A DNA stretch of 64,000 bases from Dipylidium caninum (Eukaryota > Platyhelminthes > Cestoda > Cyclophyllidea > Dipylidiidae), in assembly GCA_017562135.1 (NCBI GenBank), contig QEYB01000003.1:372001-436000 (forward strand), in the 5' to 3' direction. This document shows, piece after piece, positions 47,239-62,660 of this stretch (positions are counted from its first letter, which is position 1; each line of letters starts with the position of its first letter). The notes under the pieces were generated by a model that was not told the origin of the DNA, searched no databases, and was given only the letters and a program-made list of their open reading frames with translations. Made by a program: the position numbers and the translations under genes.

Positions 47239-49254
47239 GTGATGTCTACCGACTTGAATAGGGATGATAAAAATGAGGATGGGTGTGCACCAGTAAAGAA
47301 AGTCAAATGTGAGCAGGAAAAATTGACTTCAAACGAAAGTGATCCGGTGGCTTCCCTCGAAACCTCACAACCTGCAGCTCTGCAGGCATTGCTATCGTCC
47401 TTGGTCGGCGTGGGATTTAAACTGGATTGTCAAAAAAATCCTGGTGTCAATCCCTTCATTAATAATCTTGCCTGTGGATTATCTTTGACTGACCAGTCAT
47501 TAATAAATCGAGTTGCTTCAAATGGTCAAGGCTCGGTTCCTCTCGTCGATATTATGCTTAAACAAAATCTTCCCACATCGGCTCCTCTATCGACAGAACA
47601 AAACTCTCCTGGTCTTTTGACTGCTATATGCGAAGCACCAGGTCAACCGCCGAAAAGTGTTTTTATCAGCAAGTCCGTAGCTGCGGCTTTCACTGCCGCC
47701 GCAAATGGGAACAATGTTGGCAGCTCTGTTCTTCAGGCGAATCAGCCATCACAATCTGCAGACGTTTTACCAGATGATAACTTGCCCTCTGAGTCAACTG
47801 GTGTCCCATCTGGCTCTTCATTAAATGATCCTGCCACAACGCTTGGAAACGGGAATATAAACTTTCTTCGCTGTAATGCATTATCACAGAGTATTGGTGC
47901 GCCAATTTCTATTAATTTGCCCATTACTACTAGTGCTACACTTCAACCGACTTTGACTGTTATTGGAAGTCTACCGAATTCCTTTTCGAATAATGTCCCT
48001 GCTACCATTCTTTCAATTGGAAATGCCAATAATCGGAATGTTCCATCTTCCAATAATGCATCAGCAATCACTGCTCTTCTGCGAGGTTTGAGTCGTACCA
48101 AACCGTTAACGCCCACTTCGGTAACTGATACTTCGATAACGAAACCCGCCGGTACTTCCGCCTCGGACACCCCCGTTATGACTTCTAGTATCGATACAAA
48201 ACCGGCTTCTGACTCATCAACTGCTCCCCAATTGCCATTGGACCTTAACTCACTGGCCGCTGCTGTTGCTGCTGTAACTGGTACTCTTCCACGCAACCCG
48301 ACAATTTCCCCTGGGCCTCTACCTGGATCCATACTTCTTTCATGTCCAAAAGTTGTTTCAAATGGTGACCAAAGTTCATCGCTTTTAAATGTTGTGCATC
48401 AGAGAACAAACGATAGCTCTATTCTGGCTACAGGTGCCGGGACTGTGGTTAGTGATCAAGCTAAGCCCGAGCCATCGATGAAGGAATCTCCCGATTCTAC
48501 TATTGACAGGATTCTCGAGAACATTCGTGGTCAGCTTCGGGCTTCTGAGGCTGAAAAAGCTGCCAGAGCCTCAGTTTCTGCTTCAAATACTTGTGTGCGC
48601 AAGGTAAAAGTCAATGATGCAAAGCTTCCGTCTTTAATTTCGCAAAGTGGGGTCCGCATTCAGCTTCCTATAAAGAAAGGGAATGGCAAATTAGCCCCTG
48701 TGGCTCCAAACCCAGCAACCAGGTCAGGACATTTTACCTCGGTTAATTTGTCAAACACAAATTCAACAACTATCAACTCGACTATGGAGTCTATTCACAA
48801 GGTTTACAAATGTCGGTACTGCGGAAAGACTTTCAATCGAAAGTTTTGTCGGGAACGGCATGAAAGGCTTCATACCGGCGTAAAGCCTTACACCTGTGAC
48901 ATTTGTAATGAGAAATTCATTCGTTTAGAGGATAAGAAACGTCATGTGCGTTCAATTCTACACACTTCTCGTGTAGCAGCCGCACAAGCCTCTGGGAAGT
49001 TAATTCCTGCGGGTTTAGATCCTCAAGACATGTCAGAAGGCGATGCATCTCCCACTTCCGAACACACTTTTTGCATGGAAGACCCAGCAGTTGATAATCA
49101 AGTAGAAGCAGAGTCCTCTGATGATCCAATCCCCGTATCTCCATCTCCGTCGCCACCTACTCAGGCCACCTTCAAGCATTTCCGCCGCTCAGAACTGAAG
49201 CAGTCGGTGACGCCTGTTCGCCTTCTTTCTTCCGAAGGTTTAGAGCCTGGCTAA
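47239..49254 (+). CDS. C2H2 zinc-finger protein, two fingers
   Basis: Single-exon ORF of 671 residues from the ATG at 47239. The first 500 residues are low-complexity, rich in Ser, Thr, Asn and Pro, as in transcription-factor activation regions. Two adjacent C2H2 fingers occupy about 523-576: CRYC with a 12-residue spacer to H and HERLH, the TGVKPY linker, then CDIC with a 12-residue spacer and an H-x5-H pair. The fingers predict sequence-specific DNA binding in the nucleus, but I cannot name an orthologue. A basic stretch (ERRGRRKSSRPRRQLL) lies in frame just upstream of the ATG, with the frame open back to 47089. The protein may therefore start in an earlier exon, although no upstream exon with the right phase was found. 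The C-terminal 95 residues are acidic then Ser/Pro-rich. Confidence 0.85.
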   Translation: MMSTDLNRDDKNEDGCAPVKKVKCEQEKLTSNESDPVASLETSQPAALQALLSSLVGVGFKLDCQKNPGVNPFINNLACGLSLTDQSLINRVASNGQGSVPLVDIMLKQNLPTSAPLSTEQNSPGLLTAICEAPGQPPKSVFISKSVAAAFTAAANGNNVGSSVLQANQPSQSADVLPDDNLPSESTGVPSGSSLNDPATTLGNGNINFLRCNALSQSIGAPISINLPITTSATLQPTLTVIGSLPNSFSNNVPATILSIGNANNRNVPSSNNASAITALLRGLSRTKPLTPTSVTDTSITKPAGTSASDTPVMTSSIDTKPASDSSTAPQLPLDLNSLAAAVAAVTGTLPRNPTISPGPLPGSILLSCPKVVSNGDQSSSLLNVVHQRTNDSSILATGAGTVVSDQAKPEPSMKESPDSTIDRILENIRGQLRASEAEKAARASVSASNTCVRKVKVNDAKLPSLISQSGVRIQLPIKKGNGKLAPVAPNPATRSGHFTSVNLSNTNSTTINSTMESIHKVYKCRYCGKTFNRKFCRERHERLHTGVKPYTCDICNEKFIRLEDKKRHVRSILHTSRVAAAQASGKLIPAGLDPQDMSEGDASPTSEHTFCMEDPAVDNQVEAESSDDPIPVSPSPSPPTQATFKHFRRSELKQSVTPVRLLSSEGLEPG

Positions 49255-52049
49255 GAAGTCTTATTTGTTATCTACTGTATAATAGCCGTCTATTCACAAT
49301 CCAAGTTGTGTATTTTGCGTGTTTGTTGTGACTAACTGGAAACATTCCATTGTGCATTTCTAGTTTCTCCATCAAGATTATCCATAGCAATTTCTGTGCA
49401 ATATGTGTGTATCAACCATGACCGTAACATCTCAATGCATTTATTAACAACATTCCACCGTATTCATCGAAGCAGTGTATCTTTGATCTCATTTTTTGTT
49501 ACCCCCAATATACGTATATCTATTTTACTTTTGATTTTCCGTCCCTTTTGTGGAATATAGATATAACAAGTTGTGTTTGGGTTTGAAAAGCCAAGTAGGT
49601 CAACAGTAGTTATTCCGCTGATTATATTCTTTGCAACCGATCGGGGTGTGCTTTGGTGGTGTGCTTTGGTGGGGGAGACTGGAGGCTCTCCTTACCTCAT
49701 CGAAGCTTTCCAGTAGAATTGGTGTTGTGGCCTCTTGCGGGCTTTCTCCTCTCGCCTCTGCCCTGCTTTAAGGGTCACGAACTGTGAAGATTTCGAGGTG
49801 TGCTGACGTTTGCGTGATGGACGCTTGGGTGCTGCTCAAAATTCGCTGCGCTTTATTGTGTGTTAGAGAGCTCACCCTGAGTGACGACATGCCCTCGTGG
49901 CGGTTGTTGAATCTCCCCATGCGCGTATGTACATCGTGGCGCAGACTCAAGTTGCTTGGTGTAGTTTGGACTTCTCTTTTTGAATCGTTGCGTCCATCAA
50001 CACACAAGTCGTTATTGAACTGTGTCTCGGTCTGAACAACTCGTGATATCAGCGGATTCTCAGATGTCGCAGCACTGTGTCAAAAGATCGAGAATAATAC
50101 ACCAGGACTGAATGCGTTCCAAGGTGTATTAGTACATCTAGTACTACACATTTTAAGCGTTGCGTGCTGCACTGTCTTGTGACAGGCCAATTGCCTCACA
50201 ACGTACGCGCTTCATTTTTTTGGATTGGTATCAGCCGAGCCACTTCGTGCTCGGTTGTCTGAGTTGAAAAGTTAGAGGAGCCAGTTGATAGTGAAAGCGC
50301 ATCAGATGTCCCTATTTCATCTAACACTACGATCCTACAAACCGAGGTCTCGGTTAGCCGTTCCTGGCCCCACTCCTATGTTGATGGTGGAAATCTAGAT
50401 ATTACTTGTGGACACAGCCGGTCGAGTTTTAAGCTAGAAATGATTAATGTCAGTTAGAAGCGCAAATGCGAGTTTTTTCGCTGAACGCACAGTTGGCGGG
50501 TGGTTCGTTCAGCGGCGTTCAACCCTCTGAGCAAAGGCAACATCGGTGGGGTCGGCAACGGAGTGGGGGTGTGAAAAAGGACTCTGTGGGAGAATTTGAC
50601 TCAGGTCGCCCTGGGCCCGCGGGCGAGGCCAGCCGCCCCACTTCGTCGCGTCGCAGCCCCGCGTCGCAGCCCCGCGTCCAGGCCTTCGCCGATCGATATC
50701 TGCGTGCTCGCCTGAGCGCGCGTGCTTGCGCGCGGCTATGCGTCATGGGTTACACGGCACGTGATTTTTGCCGAATATCGTCTGGACTCACCCCTCACAC
50801 TCAGCACGCCGCGTGCGACATGGTGCTGGTCGACCTCAGTCAGATAAAAAGTCTAGCGCCTTCTATTTCCTTCTCGGTGTGAGGAGGGACACCCCTCTGC
50901 GTACCCGCGCTAGGCGCACCCGGAGACCGTCCTGATTGTGGGCGATCTTCCGCTCCCACCGAAGGCTATTTGAAAGACTTCCCCAAAACTGAGGAAATTT
51001 AGGGCATTTTCACCTCCGTGTCAAAACTGTGTCAAAGTAAAGTTGACAGTTTTTCAGGGTTTCCCCGATCTGTAGACAACGAAATACGGGGCCACGAGGC
51101 CGGCTAATCAGCATGGTGCTGAGTCGATGCACCATCACTTAATTCTCACTCGCAGTCATTTGTCGATTCATGCTGGTAACCAGTCAAACCCAAGGCACCG
51201 ACGCAATTAACCGCCAACAGCACAGCGCATAGAGAAACACCTTAATTCCAAAGAAGTGGACTACCCGTGGTTGCAAGGCCCCAATAGAGTCCCATTTACG
51301 GTTATTCCAACCAGTCAGGTGGAGGCCAAGGGCGCACCGGGCGGGTGGTAGGTCGGACTCTTCCGTGAATCTGAATGGAACGCCGGCTTCTTTGCTACCT
51401 TTTGAAAATTGCCAAAAAAGTTGCCTCAACTCCTACAGATACTCGTTTGTACAGATGAATCCGCTGCGTTTGTACTAGTACACTTCTCATTTGTACTACT
51501 TGAAAAAAATTTTATGGCTAAACATTGCAAGAAAGATTCAATCGACGATACGTTTAGGCTTGGAAGACAATAAAGACGAGTAGTGGTAGTTGCCTAGTCG
51601 AAAACCAAAAAAAAACGAATTTGGGCCGTATTCTTGTCCGCTAGGCCTGTGTCAATTTCAACTCAATTTGTCATCAACTGTTGAGGAACTCGTGTATTTG
51701 CTAAATTAACCCGCCATCCGCATTGAACATGGCCACGGCAAAAGTTGGGACGGCCCGAGGAGCGCGGGGCGATGTTGGATAAATTGAGGGAAGGGCACTC
51801 CGTCATGTTTGTGCGCACGTACGCACGCGCGCACCAAGGCCTGAGCACTGTCGGCTGAGGGCAACCAATCGCAGGCCAGGCAGCATCGTGCACTGGCCGT
51901 GCATGCGGGACGTGTTGTGGGTGAAGTGGGCCAGGCCTTGCTCGCCTCACGGGATTAGGTGGCGATGGCGATTGCGGTGGGATAATGTAGGTGACGAGCA
52001 CCCACCCGGGCGCGTGCGCACACTGATTTGGCGCGCAGCTGCACACACA

Positions 52050-52099
52050 CGCCCCCACGGCCGCACGGCCCGTGAGGTGTGCGTGCGGCCGTGGGGGCG
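52050..52099. repeat. Perfect 18-bp inverted repeat
   Basis: Arms at 52050-52067 and 52082-52099 are exact reverse complements (CGCCCCCACGGCCGCACG and its complement) around a 14-base loop. The stem is nearly all G-C. It could form a very stable RNA or DNA hairpin; no function is assigned. Confidence 0.95.
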
Positions 52100-54998
52100 C
52101 GCGCGAGAACGCGCGTGAAACAATCGATAGACGCGCGTGAGCATGCGTGGCCGACGCTTTCCCCACGAAGCAGAGACTGAGCACACGCCGGGGAAGAGTC
52201 TGCATGGCAGAAGATGGCGTGCCTCGCGTGGCGGTGTGCGATGGATGAGGTTGACTTTTCGGTTGCTTTGCACCACAGACAACTGCACGTTTCACTGAGC
52301 CACTGAATTAACACGTCAACAAGGGCTTATCGGCCTTTGGCAGAGCACCAATCGGCTCGGATCATCTCAAAATAAAGCCTCATAATTCTTACGTGTCCAT
52401 GCACACGTCTACGGCAAGAAGGTTTGCTCAAATGTGAGCGAGAGCCGGGCTGTTAGGCGCGATATAATGTAAGCCTACATTGTCGGCTTTGGGAAGACTG
52501 ATGCAATTAGGCAAACGATACTTCCGCTTGAGCCGCATCAGGCGCAAATGAAAACACCCCTTAGATGAGTGCCTTTTCTCTAAATATCGTCCGTTAACTC
52601 ACTCTAAGGTGCGACCTGAAGAGATAAGAAGCTTCTCTTGCCTTTCATCACAACCTGCAGTTGAGCGTTGAAACATTGCAATTGAATCATTAAAGTGATT
52701 AGTTGAAATTTCGACAACTGTTAAGCTAAATGCGATTGCTTGTGAAAATCCGGCGATGAAGGAACCGTTTCTTATTGGTAACTCGGTGTTCTGCCGCGAA
52801 TAGTGCCGGGATTCGAGTTGGGGGTGTGTAAAGTATAGGCTACCGAAGTGCTTGGAAAATGGGTGTAGTGATAAGACGCCCTGTGGAACCATCGTAATTT
52901 TTTGATCAAGCTTAGTTTGATGGCATTGCTGTGTAGTACTTTTAGCACGCAACCACGATCTCGGAATTTGACCACGCGAAAGTAACGCGAACGACGACAG
53001 GGCGCAGTGTGAGCAGAACGCGGCTAATCATGACTAACATCCATTAACACTGCTGTCATTGTGTGATATTTGGCGTGATAGCCACTGAGGCGTGCCGAGA
53101 GAGGGACGGCCGGAGGGAGCTAGGGTGATGGTAGAGAGGTGAGCACACACACACACGCAAACGCACACAACCGCGTGCGATTCTGCCGACGGCCACAGCA
53201 GCTGCGCGCGAGCACGCAAGCACTCGGCCTTCGCCCGGCGCGCGACCAATGGCCGCGGTGAGCACGTGCACGGACGCGCGCCACCGCCTGGCGGATCGAT
53301 ACGCGCGCGTGCTGCCGCCTCACACATGCGCTCGCGCGCATCGTGTGCAGGCGAGGCTGGGCAAACCACTCTCGGCCGCGCCAACAGCCCCACTGCACCG
53401 GCCCCCTTGGCGGGGCTTTCGTCGCCTCTCCGGCCGGTCGCCCCGTGACCGGCCCCCGCCGAGCCAATGAGCTGGCCTCGGCCAGGTTCGGACGCGGCTG
53501 CACCATCCGTGCTCACGCAAACGCCCTCAGCGCCGTGGAGGCGCACGATAACGCAAGAGAAACGTGATCATCAACACCCATTTGACATTAATGCAAACTG
53601 TGGCGCACCTGGGAAAACCCATGGACCATTAGGTGAAGCCTAAGTAACTGCCCGAGATACGACTTTGCGCAACGCAAGTGAAGGCAAGTAGTCCGAAGAA
53701 AGCTCACTTTACCATGTTGCGTCAATTGTGACCTGACAAGGTGCTCACTGAGCCGTTCCAACGACTGAGAAAAACAAAATAACAGAAGAGGGGGAGATGT
53801 AGAGGCGAAAGCGGGCGGGGAGTAGATGAGCGATGCTTAACTACCTCGCAGTATCCAGCGACGAAAGAAGTTGTGTTAGCATGTCTGATGAAGGCTAATG
53901 TAGGGACTCCACACTCAGCCCCTGCATTCACACGGTAGTTTCCGAGTATGGAGCCCTCAACCGATTTTGATGGATAACGTCACTGAGAAATTCACTTTTG
54001 GAAAACATTATTATCAACAGCAATTCGGGTGACGACTGTTTTTTTCAGAGTGCTCACTCACTGAGCTCAGGCAGCATGCCGAGGTTCAGCGGACACGGGA
54101 CGTGTGGCTGCTAAATAATAAGCATCAATGCCCCTTTCAGTCCCGAAAGATGTCATTTGACTTTATTGCTTCATCCAGTGCATTTCTCTCTCCTTGTGGC
54201 TGACTGAGAAATCAAGAGACCCAAAACATGTGGAATGTCCACTACCCGTACAACTGCATCAAACCCACTTGTGGTGGAGGCTTTGTAGAGCCGAGGGGAG
54301 CTGAGACCAGCCGTCTGACACGAGTTCTTTGCCTGTTCGCGGTCGTGTCTTCCCTTTCCTCACATCAGTCCCATTTCTCCTCCAACCTCGAGGCAGTAAC
54401 ACTCTTGCACAACCGATTTCACCCACGAAACCATGGCCACCGCAGCTAATTCTGGGCAGGTCACGAATTACCTCGATATCGTTTATAATGTCCACAATAC
54501 CTCCGTGGTTATGTGCTTTTGTGCCCCGAAGTCAATAGGCACCGAGTGTACGTACGCGTGTGCTTGCACACATGTGGCGCAGGCGAGCGGGAGCCACTTA
54601 ATTTTTCTCTATAATTTTCCCCCGGAAAGTCAGTGACTCTGTGGGACGAGGTGAGTTCAGCCGTCTGGCTGGCCGACCACTCCTCGGGCTGCGCGACGCT
54701 GGGTGGTGGGCACACAAGAGCGGGCGACCAACCGAGCTGCTCCCCGCGTGGTGCAGCCCGCGGTTGGGCCGAGTTCGGGTCGAGCGGGGCGAGCCAAACA
54801 ATGTCACTTCCGTGTGACAGCACCGCATGTCTAATGGCAAAGGGTGGGAGGCGAGGCGCTTGCATTCGAACCACGATAATGTGCCGTCGGGTAGGGAAAG
54901 GCTCCACTTAATTGCTACACAAACGCACGCTGCGTACGTGAGTGCTTCCTATCACTTTCATACACTGACGCACTCACTCATTCACTCTATCACGCACG

Positions 54999-54999
<1 letters not shown>

Positions 55000-55033
<34 letters not shown>
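55000..55033. repeat. (CA)n microsatellite
   Basis: Uninterrupted alternating AC over 34 bases. Confidence 0.97.
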
Positions 55034-55035
<2 letters not shown>

Positions 55036-55070
55036 CCTGCTGCCCCTTCACCTTCTAATCTTCCTCCCCT

Positions 55071-55100
55071 CGCCTCCCCCCGCCTCCCCCCGCCTCCCGG
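55071..55100. repeat. Ten-base C-rich tandem repeat
   Basis: Three adjacent copies of CGCCTCCCCC, the third ending GG. It lies 37 bases after the CA microsatellite. Confidence 0.9.
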
Positions 55101-55717
55101 CGGTTGCAGGAGGGACGTGTGCACGCAAGATGCGAAAGGAAACTTGAGCCAGCACGCGTGGGGAGTGTCCAATCCCACTTCGCCCAGCCGTGGCATCCGC
55201 GGGCGGTGGAGCAATCAGTGGGGCACATGGATTGAAAGCCTGCGAGGCAGTGTGGCCGGCCAGGAGGGCGGGAAGGAGGCTCGAGAAGTGCAACACACGC
55301 GGACACTCACTCACGGAAGCAGCGTACTCAGTTGCGGGTGCCGGTTGAGCACATGCGCCACTTGGACTTGGTTTTGTACTTAGGATGTCGTGAGATCTCA
55401 TGCTCAACGTGTGTGTACTTTACACACTGCACATGTCGCTGAGTCTATCGCCCCAAGTCCGACTCGGGGCAGGGCAAGTGGCAACGCCTCGAAGTGAGCC
55501 GTCCGCCTTCCGCCGATGCCGCTACTTAAGTTGCCAGTTGTCACCTCAGTGAGAGGCACACACACTGCTGACACAGCAGCCCGGGGCGCCCGACAGCTGC
55601 CGGGACGGGGGGGGCGAGACACGAGGCGGGGGCGAGCGAGGACATCGACCGGACTACCGCAATCGGGTTTAGCTGGGCACTGGGCGAAGGCATTACAAAA
55701 GCGCGCACACAGCATCA

Positions 55718-55852
55718 GTGCGTGCGTGCGTGCGTAAGTGCATCACTCACCACCCGCCAACCCACCCACCCACACACACACCCCCCACCCTCATCCTCAG
55801 AGCTCTGCTGTGCGTGTGTGCGCGTGTGTGCGCGTGCGTGAGCGCACACGCG
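55718..55852. repeat. Cluster of GTGC, CCCA and GTGTGC simple repeats
   Basis: GTGC units at 55718-55736, then CCCA/CA-type repeats at about 55758-55790, then alternating GTGTGCGC at about 55808-55852. The alternating purine-pyrimidine tracts are of the kind that can adopt Z-DNA. Confidence 0.8.
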
Positions 55853-55917
55853 GACGGCGTGTGGAGTGGCCGTGTCCGCTTTTTACTGCATGAAGGCTGG
55901 TGGATTAATCGATGGAA

Positions 55918-55956
55918 CTGATGATGATGATGATGATGGTGGTGATGATAATGATG
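55918..55956. repeat. (TGA)n trinucleotide repeat
   Basis: Imperfect GAT/TGA repeat over 39 bases, interrupted by GGTGGT. Confidence 0.9.
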
Positions 55957-56932
55957 CTTTTGGCGCGGGCACATGCAGGCGCATGAGAAGTGCCCCGGTT
56001 GACCAACACCGTCCCCGTGTTTCCCCTCAAGACGATGACAAGTCGACCCTTTGCCTCCACCGGTGCGCCTTGGGAGCTTGCTCAAAATTTCACCTTCTAA
56101 TTAACTAAGAAAATAAATGGGTTATTCATTGGTAATGTGACAAGTTCAGGTCGATTTGTGCATGTCCGGCTCTGATATCCGATTGAATGACCTCAACGGC
56201 ACACAAGTGGCTGTTGGGGATACTCCTTAAGGGCTTCCCGTGGCCTTACCTCTGGAATCCGCAAATATTTACGTCTAGATTGGACTAACTCAAGGGCACA
56301 AGAGATCTTGATCGAGGAAACCACGTCTGCGGGGCAAGCGAGTGGTCCAGTTAACCTCAGCCTTGAAAGAGCAAATACCTCTTAGAGTGAAGGAGAAGGT
56401 GCCTTCATAGAGTTTAAAACTTAAGATGGGGGCAAATCTGCCTCCACGCACCGTCGGGTGCCGGGGCGTTCGATCTTGCTGTGGACACCAACCGCCCGCA
56501 CAGCACATACAGCACCCGGTAGGCGGGGAGCCACCGCAACCAGGAAAAGGATACACCGATGGTAATTTAATCTGCCAGTCTTTGTGTTTATCGTGCTTTC
56601 GGGTGCGTTTGTGTGTGCCCCGGTATGCAGGTGCCGCTTCAGCGATCGATAATTGTGCACTGTCTGAGCGGCACCTGTGGACGGGGCGGCGAGGGGACGA
56701 CTGGGGCGAGCGGTGGTGAGGGTCAGTTCCAAATTTATTGCCTTGGCGGTGTTCTGTGAAGCGAGTACTGTTCTTACGGTTTCGAATGGGGCGGCACCGT
56801 TAGGAAATCAGGAGCTCAAGAGAGAAAGGTTCACCTCTTCTCTTTCTCAAATAGTTCACTAACGTGTGGTGGAGCTATGTTTCCTTAAGGAAATGCAACT
56901 GCAGAATTTACACATAAATTGTAGGAAACAGA

Positions 56933-56957
56933 GGGGGGGGGAGGGAGGAAGGGGGGA
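56933..56957 (+). repeat. G-rich tract
   Basis: Runs of 8 or more, 3 and 6 G separated by A or GAA-type spacers; may fold as a G-quadruplex. No gene nearby. Confidence 0.7.
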
Positions 56958-58937
56958 GCTAATAAATGACATCAAGAATGTAGGCAAGGTCACAATTAAC
57001 ATATATTAAACAATGCCTAAGTAGTGCAAAATAGGAATAAAGATGCTCTCTCACTGCCTGCATGCTGAATGCGTCAAGTCGACACCTAAGTGGACTGGGT
57101 GGGTGACCGCAGAAAACTTTGATTTAATAAGTTGGACAATACATAGATGGGGTTCTCGGCGACTAAAATTATAAACGAGTGGAGAATTTAATATTTTCGG
57201 TGAAATTGGTGGATTAACAGTTTGAAAATCACGATGGACGCGACGATAGTTCCTGTCCGATTTTAGAAATTGTTAATCCATGCTACTCATACATTGTAAG
57301 TAAAAAATCTTAAGTGAGCGTTACCAATCGCAAAAATAGTGGAGGCGCAACCCCAATGAGTCAGCGGAGTTTCCATATAACTGAACAGAAACGTTTGAAC
57401 TCCGAAAACCATAAAATCCCCCCACTTTGGCTCATCGCGTATTGAAGTTTTGTGGGCGCGGCGCCTAGCACACTCCGATCACGTTGTGACTATCTCAATA
57501 TACTACACACAAGGAAGGACTCAAGCCGTAACAACCTCATGTCACTTTTGGCGTTGTGAAGTGAAGAGGATTAAGATAAATTGAAAAAAGAGCGAGAAAT
57601 TTAGACAAAGAATGGCAAAATTACCAAACCCATCTCATGACAGTAAACGTGATCAAGTTAAACTAAGCACCTTCTAGTATTCGTGTTTCATTTTACGAAA
57701 TAATGAAGAAACCGGGACTACTATGCTCTCATATATTTGGATACTATTTGACAACAGACCAAAGAATAACCTTTTCTTAAGCAAACGTGGTCTAGTTCCA
57801 ATGTGGATTACTTAAATCTAGGCTGGTGGAGCATAGGATAGCACATAAGGTGCCAGTACAAACTATTACACGATGTGAAAGTTGACCCAGGCTCAAAATT
57901 TGTGCAATCTGCCTCCCACGAAGAGCTTTTAACATCATCGGCCCCGACGGCAGTGCAAAGTAACTTATAATGAGAGGAAATGCGTAATGTCCGTAGCGTA
58001 GCCTCATCCGGCTCAAAATATGTGAATTTTAATGTCGAGAATAAATTGGATCAACACGGCTCTTTCTACACTGGGGGTGACACAGAAACCAAGAGAAAAT
58101 GCGGGTAAACAAAGGTCTGTATTAACAAAGTACAATCATGCACTGGCGACACTTTACACCGACTTAATCCACTCTGTCTGATAAAATATAATTAGTTAGA
58201 CCTACCAACTTGACAAATTGGCCCCCGGGTGAATGTCTTTATAGAAATGCATACACAACCTAGTCTTCGTGAGAAAAGAAATTGCCAAATCCGCTTGGCA
58301 GAAGTCATGATGACTGTCAAAACTCATTCATAACATCTCAGACGTAAAAAATTAGCAAGCATTGTCTGGTAGACCGGAGAAATACACGTGGTGGGAAGAA
58401 GGAGAGAATTCCCACTATAACGCATCATAACTGATTCTGGAAAGCCTCCATCACACTTTCCACAGTAGTTGGATGTACTCGCCCGCTGGTGGGGTCGGTG
58501 ACGGCCCCAATTTTTTCCGTAATGACACAACTTATTGATAAGGTTACAGAGAAGGTCTCTGGCACAGCAGAACAATAAAATAATACTTAGAGGAAAACTC
58601 AAAGATGATGACAAACGGGAGGGATGTTGTGAATACACTAGCAATTTTACTGTTGAGGTCAGGATCTAAGTTGAGGACACTTTAGGGCAAAAGTGGAAAC
58701 GAGAGAGACGCCACCGAAGCAGGAATTTCTTCAAACTACAAGGCACAAAATGTCTCACCTAACTGTGAACCTCTAAAGGAAGTCGGTAAGCGGATCAGTG
58801 CTAAGGATACACAAATACATAACCAAGACATGCTGTCATTACCGTCGAAGGAAGAGGAACAAAGTGAGAGACAGGTATATTTACCTTCTAACAATGTTTA
58901 AACTGAATATTTCATGGAATTTGTTTATAAGAAAGGA

Positions 58938-58943
58938 TTTATT
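58938..58943 (-). terminator. Likely poly(A) signal of GOT1
   Basis: AATAAA on the minus strand, about 100 bases downstream of the GOT1 stop. Confidence 0.55.
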
Positions 58944-59039
58944 GAGGTTGCCAAACACATGGCCCGTTAGCGTGATTGTTACAAAAGGAGATACTATCGC
59001 AATTAGCGTAGAAGAGACCGCAAGCGACCCAGTGGACCC

Positions 59040-61444
<2,405 letters not shown>

Positions 61445-62660
61445 TGGGCAAAGTGTATTGTCTCTAAACCTGCGCTAATGAATAAGATTATAGTACCACA
61501 AAAAATTTTAAAATATTAACACGGGGAGATAGGTGACAGGCCCAGAAGCGCTATAACCCACGAGAAAATAGACAGGGTGCCGACCTTGGAAACACCTTAG
61601 GTAGTTACTCAGATAAATAAGAAAAGAGCCAAATATTCAGTTAAAACGGCTTAGTTATTCCTTGCAAAAGTGCCACTTGGCAGAAGTTGGCTTGTTTAAT
61701 TAAAATTTTACTAGGGGACGCGGTGAGACATTTCATCTCGTTCTGCTTGTACAAAATTATTTAATTAAAGCAATGCCTAAAACAACAGATTAATAAGTCG
61801 CTGCCCACAATACAACACACCAAAACAAAAAATTAGGTTAATTTGCTCATTTTAGGATTGATTCCTTAATATAGTTTGTTTAGAAACATGATTGCAAACA
61901 TTTAGTACAGGCAATTAAAATCAGAATATAAAGCAAAACATCGCTTTATTTAAGGCACAAAAAGACCACATTGTGTTTAAGACGCTTAGAACACACGATG
62001 ACGTTATAAGTTTTGTAAAATATTATTTAAACCAATAGTCGGGAAGCGGATGCTTTGATTGTCAGTGGTTGCACAAGTGATGGCGGGAGGGGAGCGGAAC
62101 GTGCTTGAGCGTTGTCTGGGTGTTTACTTCAAATCTGTAGATAAATTGAAAGAGAATATAAGGGTAGGGGAATTTACTAGTAATAGTCTGTAGACGCTTT
62201 ATGAAAGCTACTATATGCTCGTCAAAGATAAGATCGATTGTGAATCTGGCGAGTAAGTATTTGGGCTTAATGCCCTTGAAACTGCACACCCTTAGTATCC
62301 AATTTAATTACTTTGGTCTCCTCGTAACATGTATGACAATTTTTTCTGGCCTAATGCGTCCGTAGTTACTTTCCTGATATCATTTTTGACTTCAAACATT
62401 TAGAAAGTATCAGTTTCAACCCTTGTTCCCTAGTCTACTTTGGCCTAATTAATTTCATTGTGAGCTTAATACATTTTACGATCTGTACCTCTTATGTTTG
62501 TGCTGTATTCAATCAGGAAATTTTCCGCTTGATTGTTTTGATCTATTTTTCATCGATTAACTCCGATTTGGCTTTTTGAGCGCAATTTTTGCAACTAATT
62601 GTTGAATCAACCTCGTATAGACGACTCAGTGTAAATTCGCAGAATTTCAATAAAGCTGTG
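61445..62660. promoter_or_regulatory. Divergent AT-rich spacer between GOT1 and an unknown gene
   Basis: 1.2 kb between two start codons that point away from each other; promoters of both are expected here. No motif strong enough to call. Confidence 0.4.

Larger units (their letters stand above)
49255..58937. other. Long spacer without a supported gene, GC-rich blocks
   Basis: Nothing in 9.7 kb reads as a conserved protein. AT-rich stretches alternate with GC- and CpG-rich blocks at about 50.5-50.9, 51.7-52.2, 53.1-53.5 and 54.6-55.9 kb, full of CGCGCG and CACACA tracts. ORFs of up to 210 codons in these blocks are compositional artefacts (Arg/Ala/Pro-rich on one strand). Short shared words such as ATCGATA next to CGCGC/CGTG at about 50693, 52124 and 53297 hint at a diverged repeat family. 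Confidence 0.55.

Noticed and set aside
51663..52295. 210-codon minus-strand ORF
   Set aside because: Arg/Ala/Pro/His-rich, lying in a GC-rich block where stops are rare; several frames are open at once and no family is seen.
53034..53546. 170-codon minus-strand ORF
   Set aside because: Same compositional artefact; long simple runs (CVCVCVC) come from a CA repeat.
54509..55407. Several overlapping 80-130 codon ORFs on both strands
   Set aside because: Open frames are produced by GC-rich and microsatellite sequence; no splice support and no motif.
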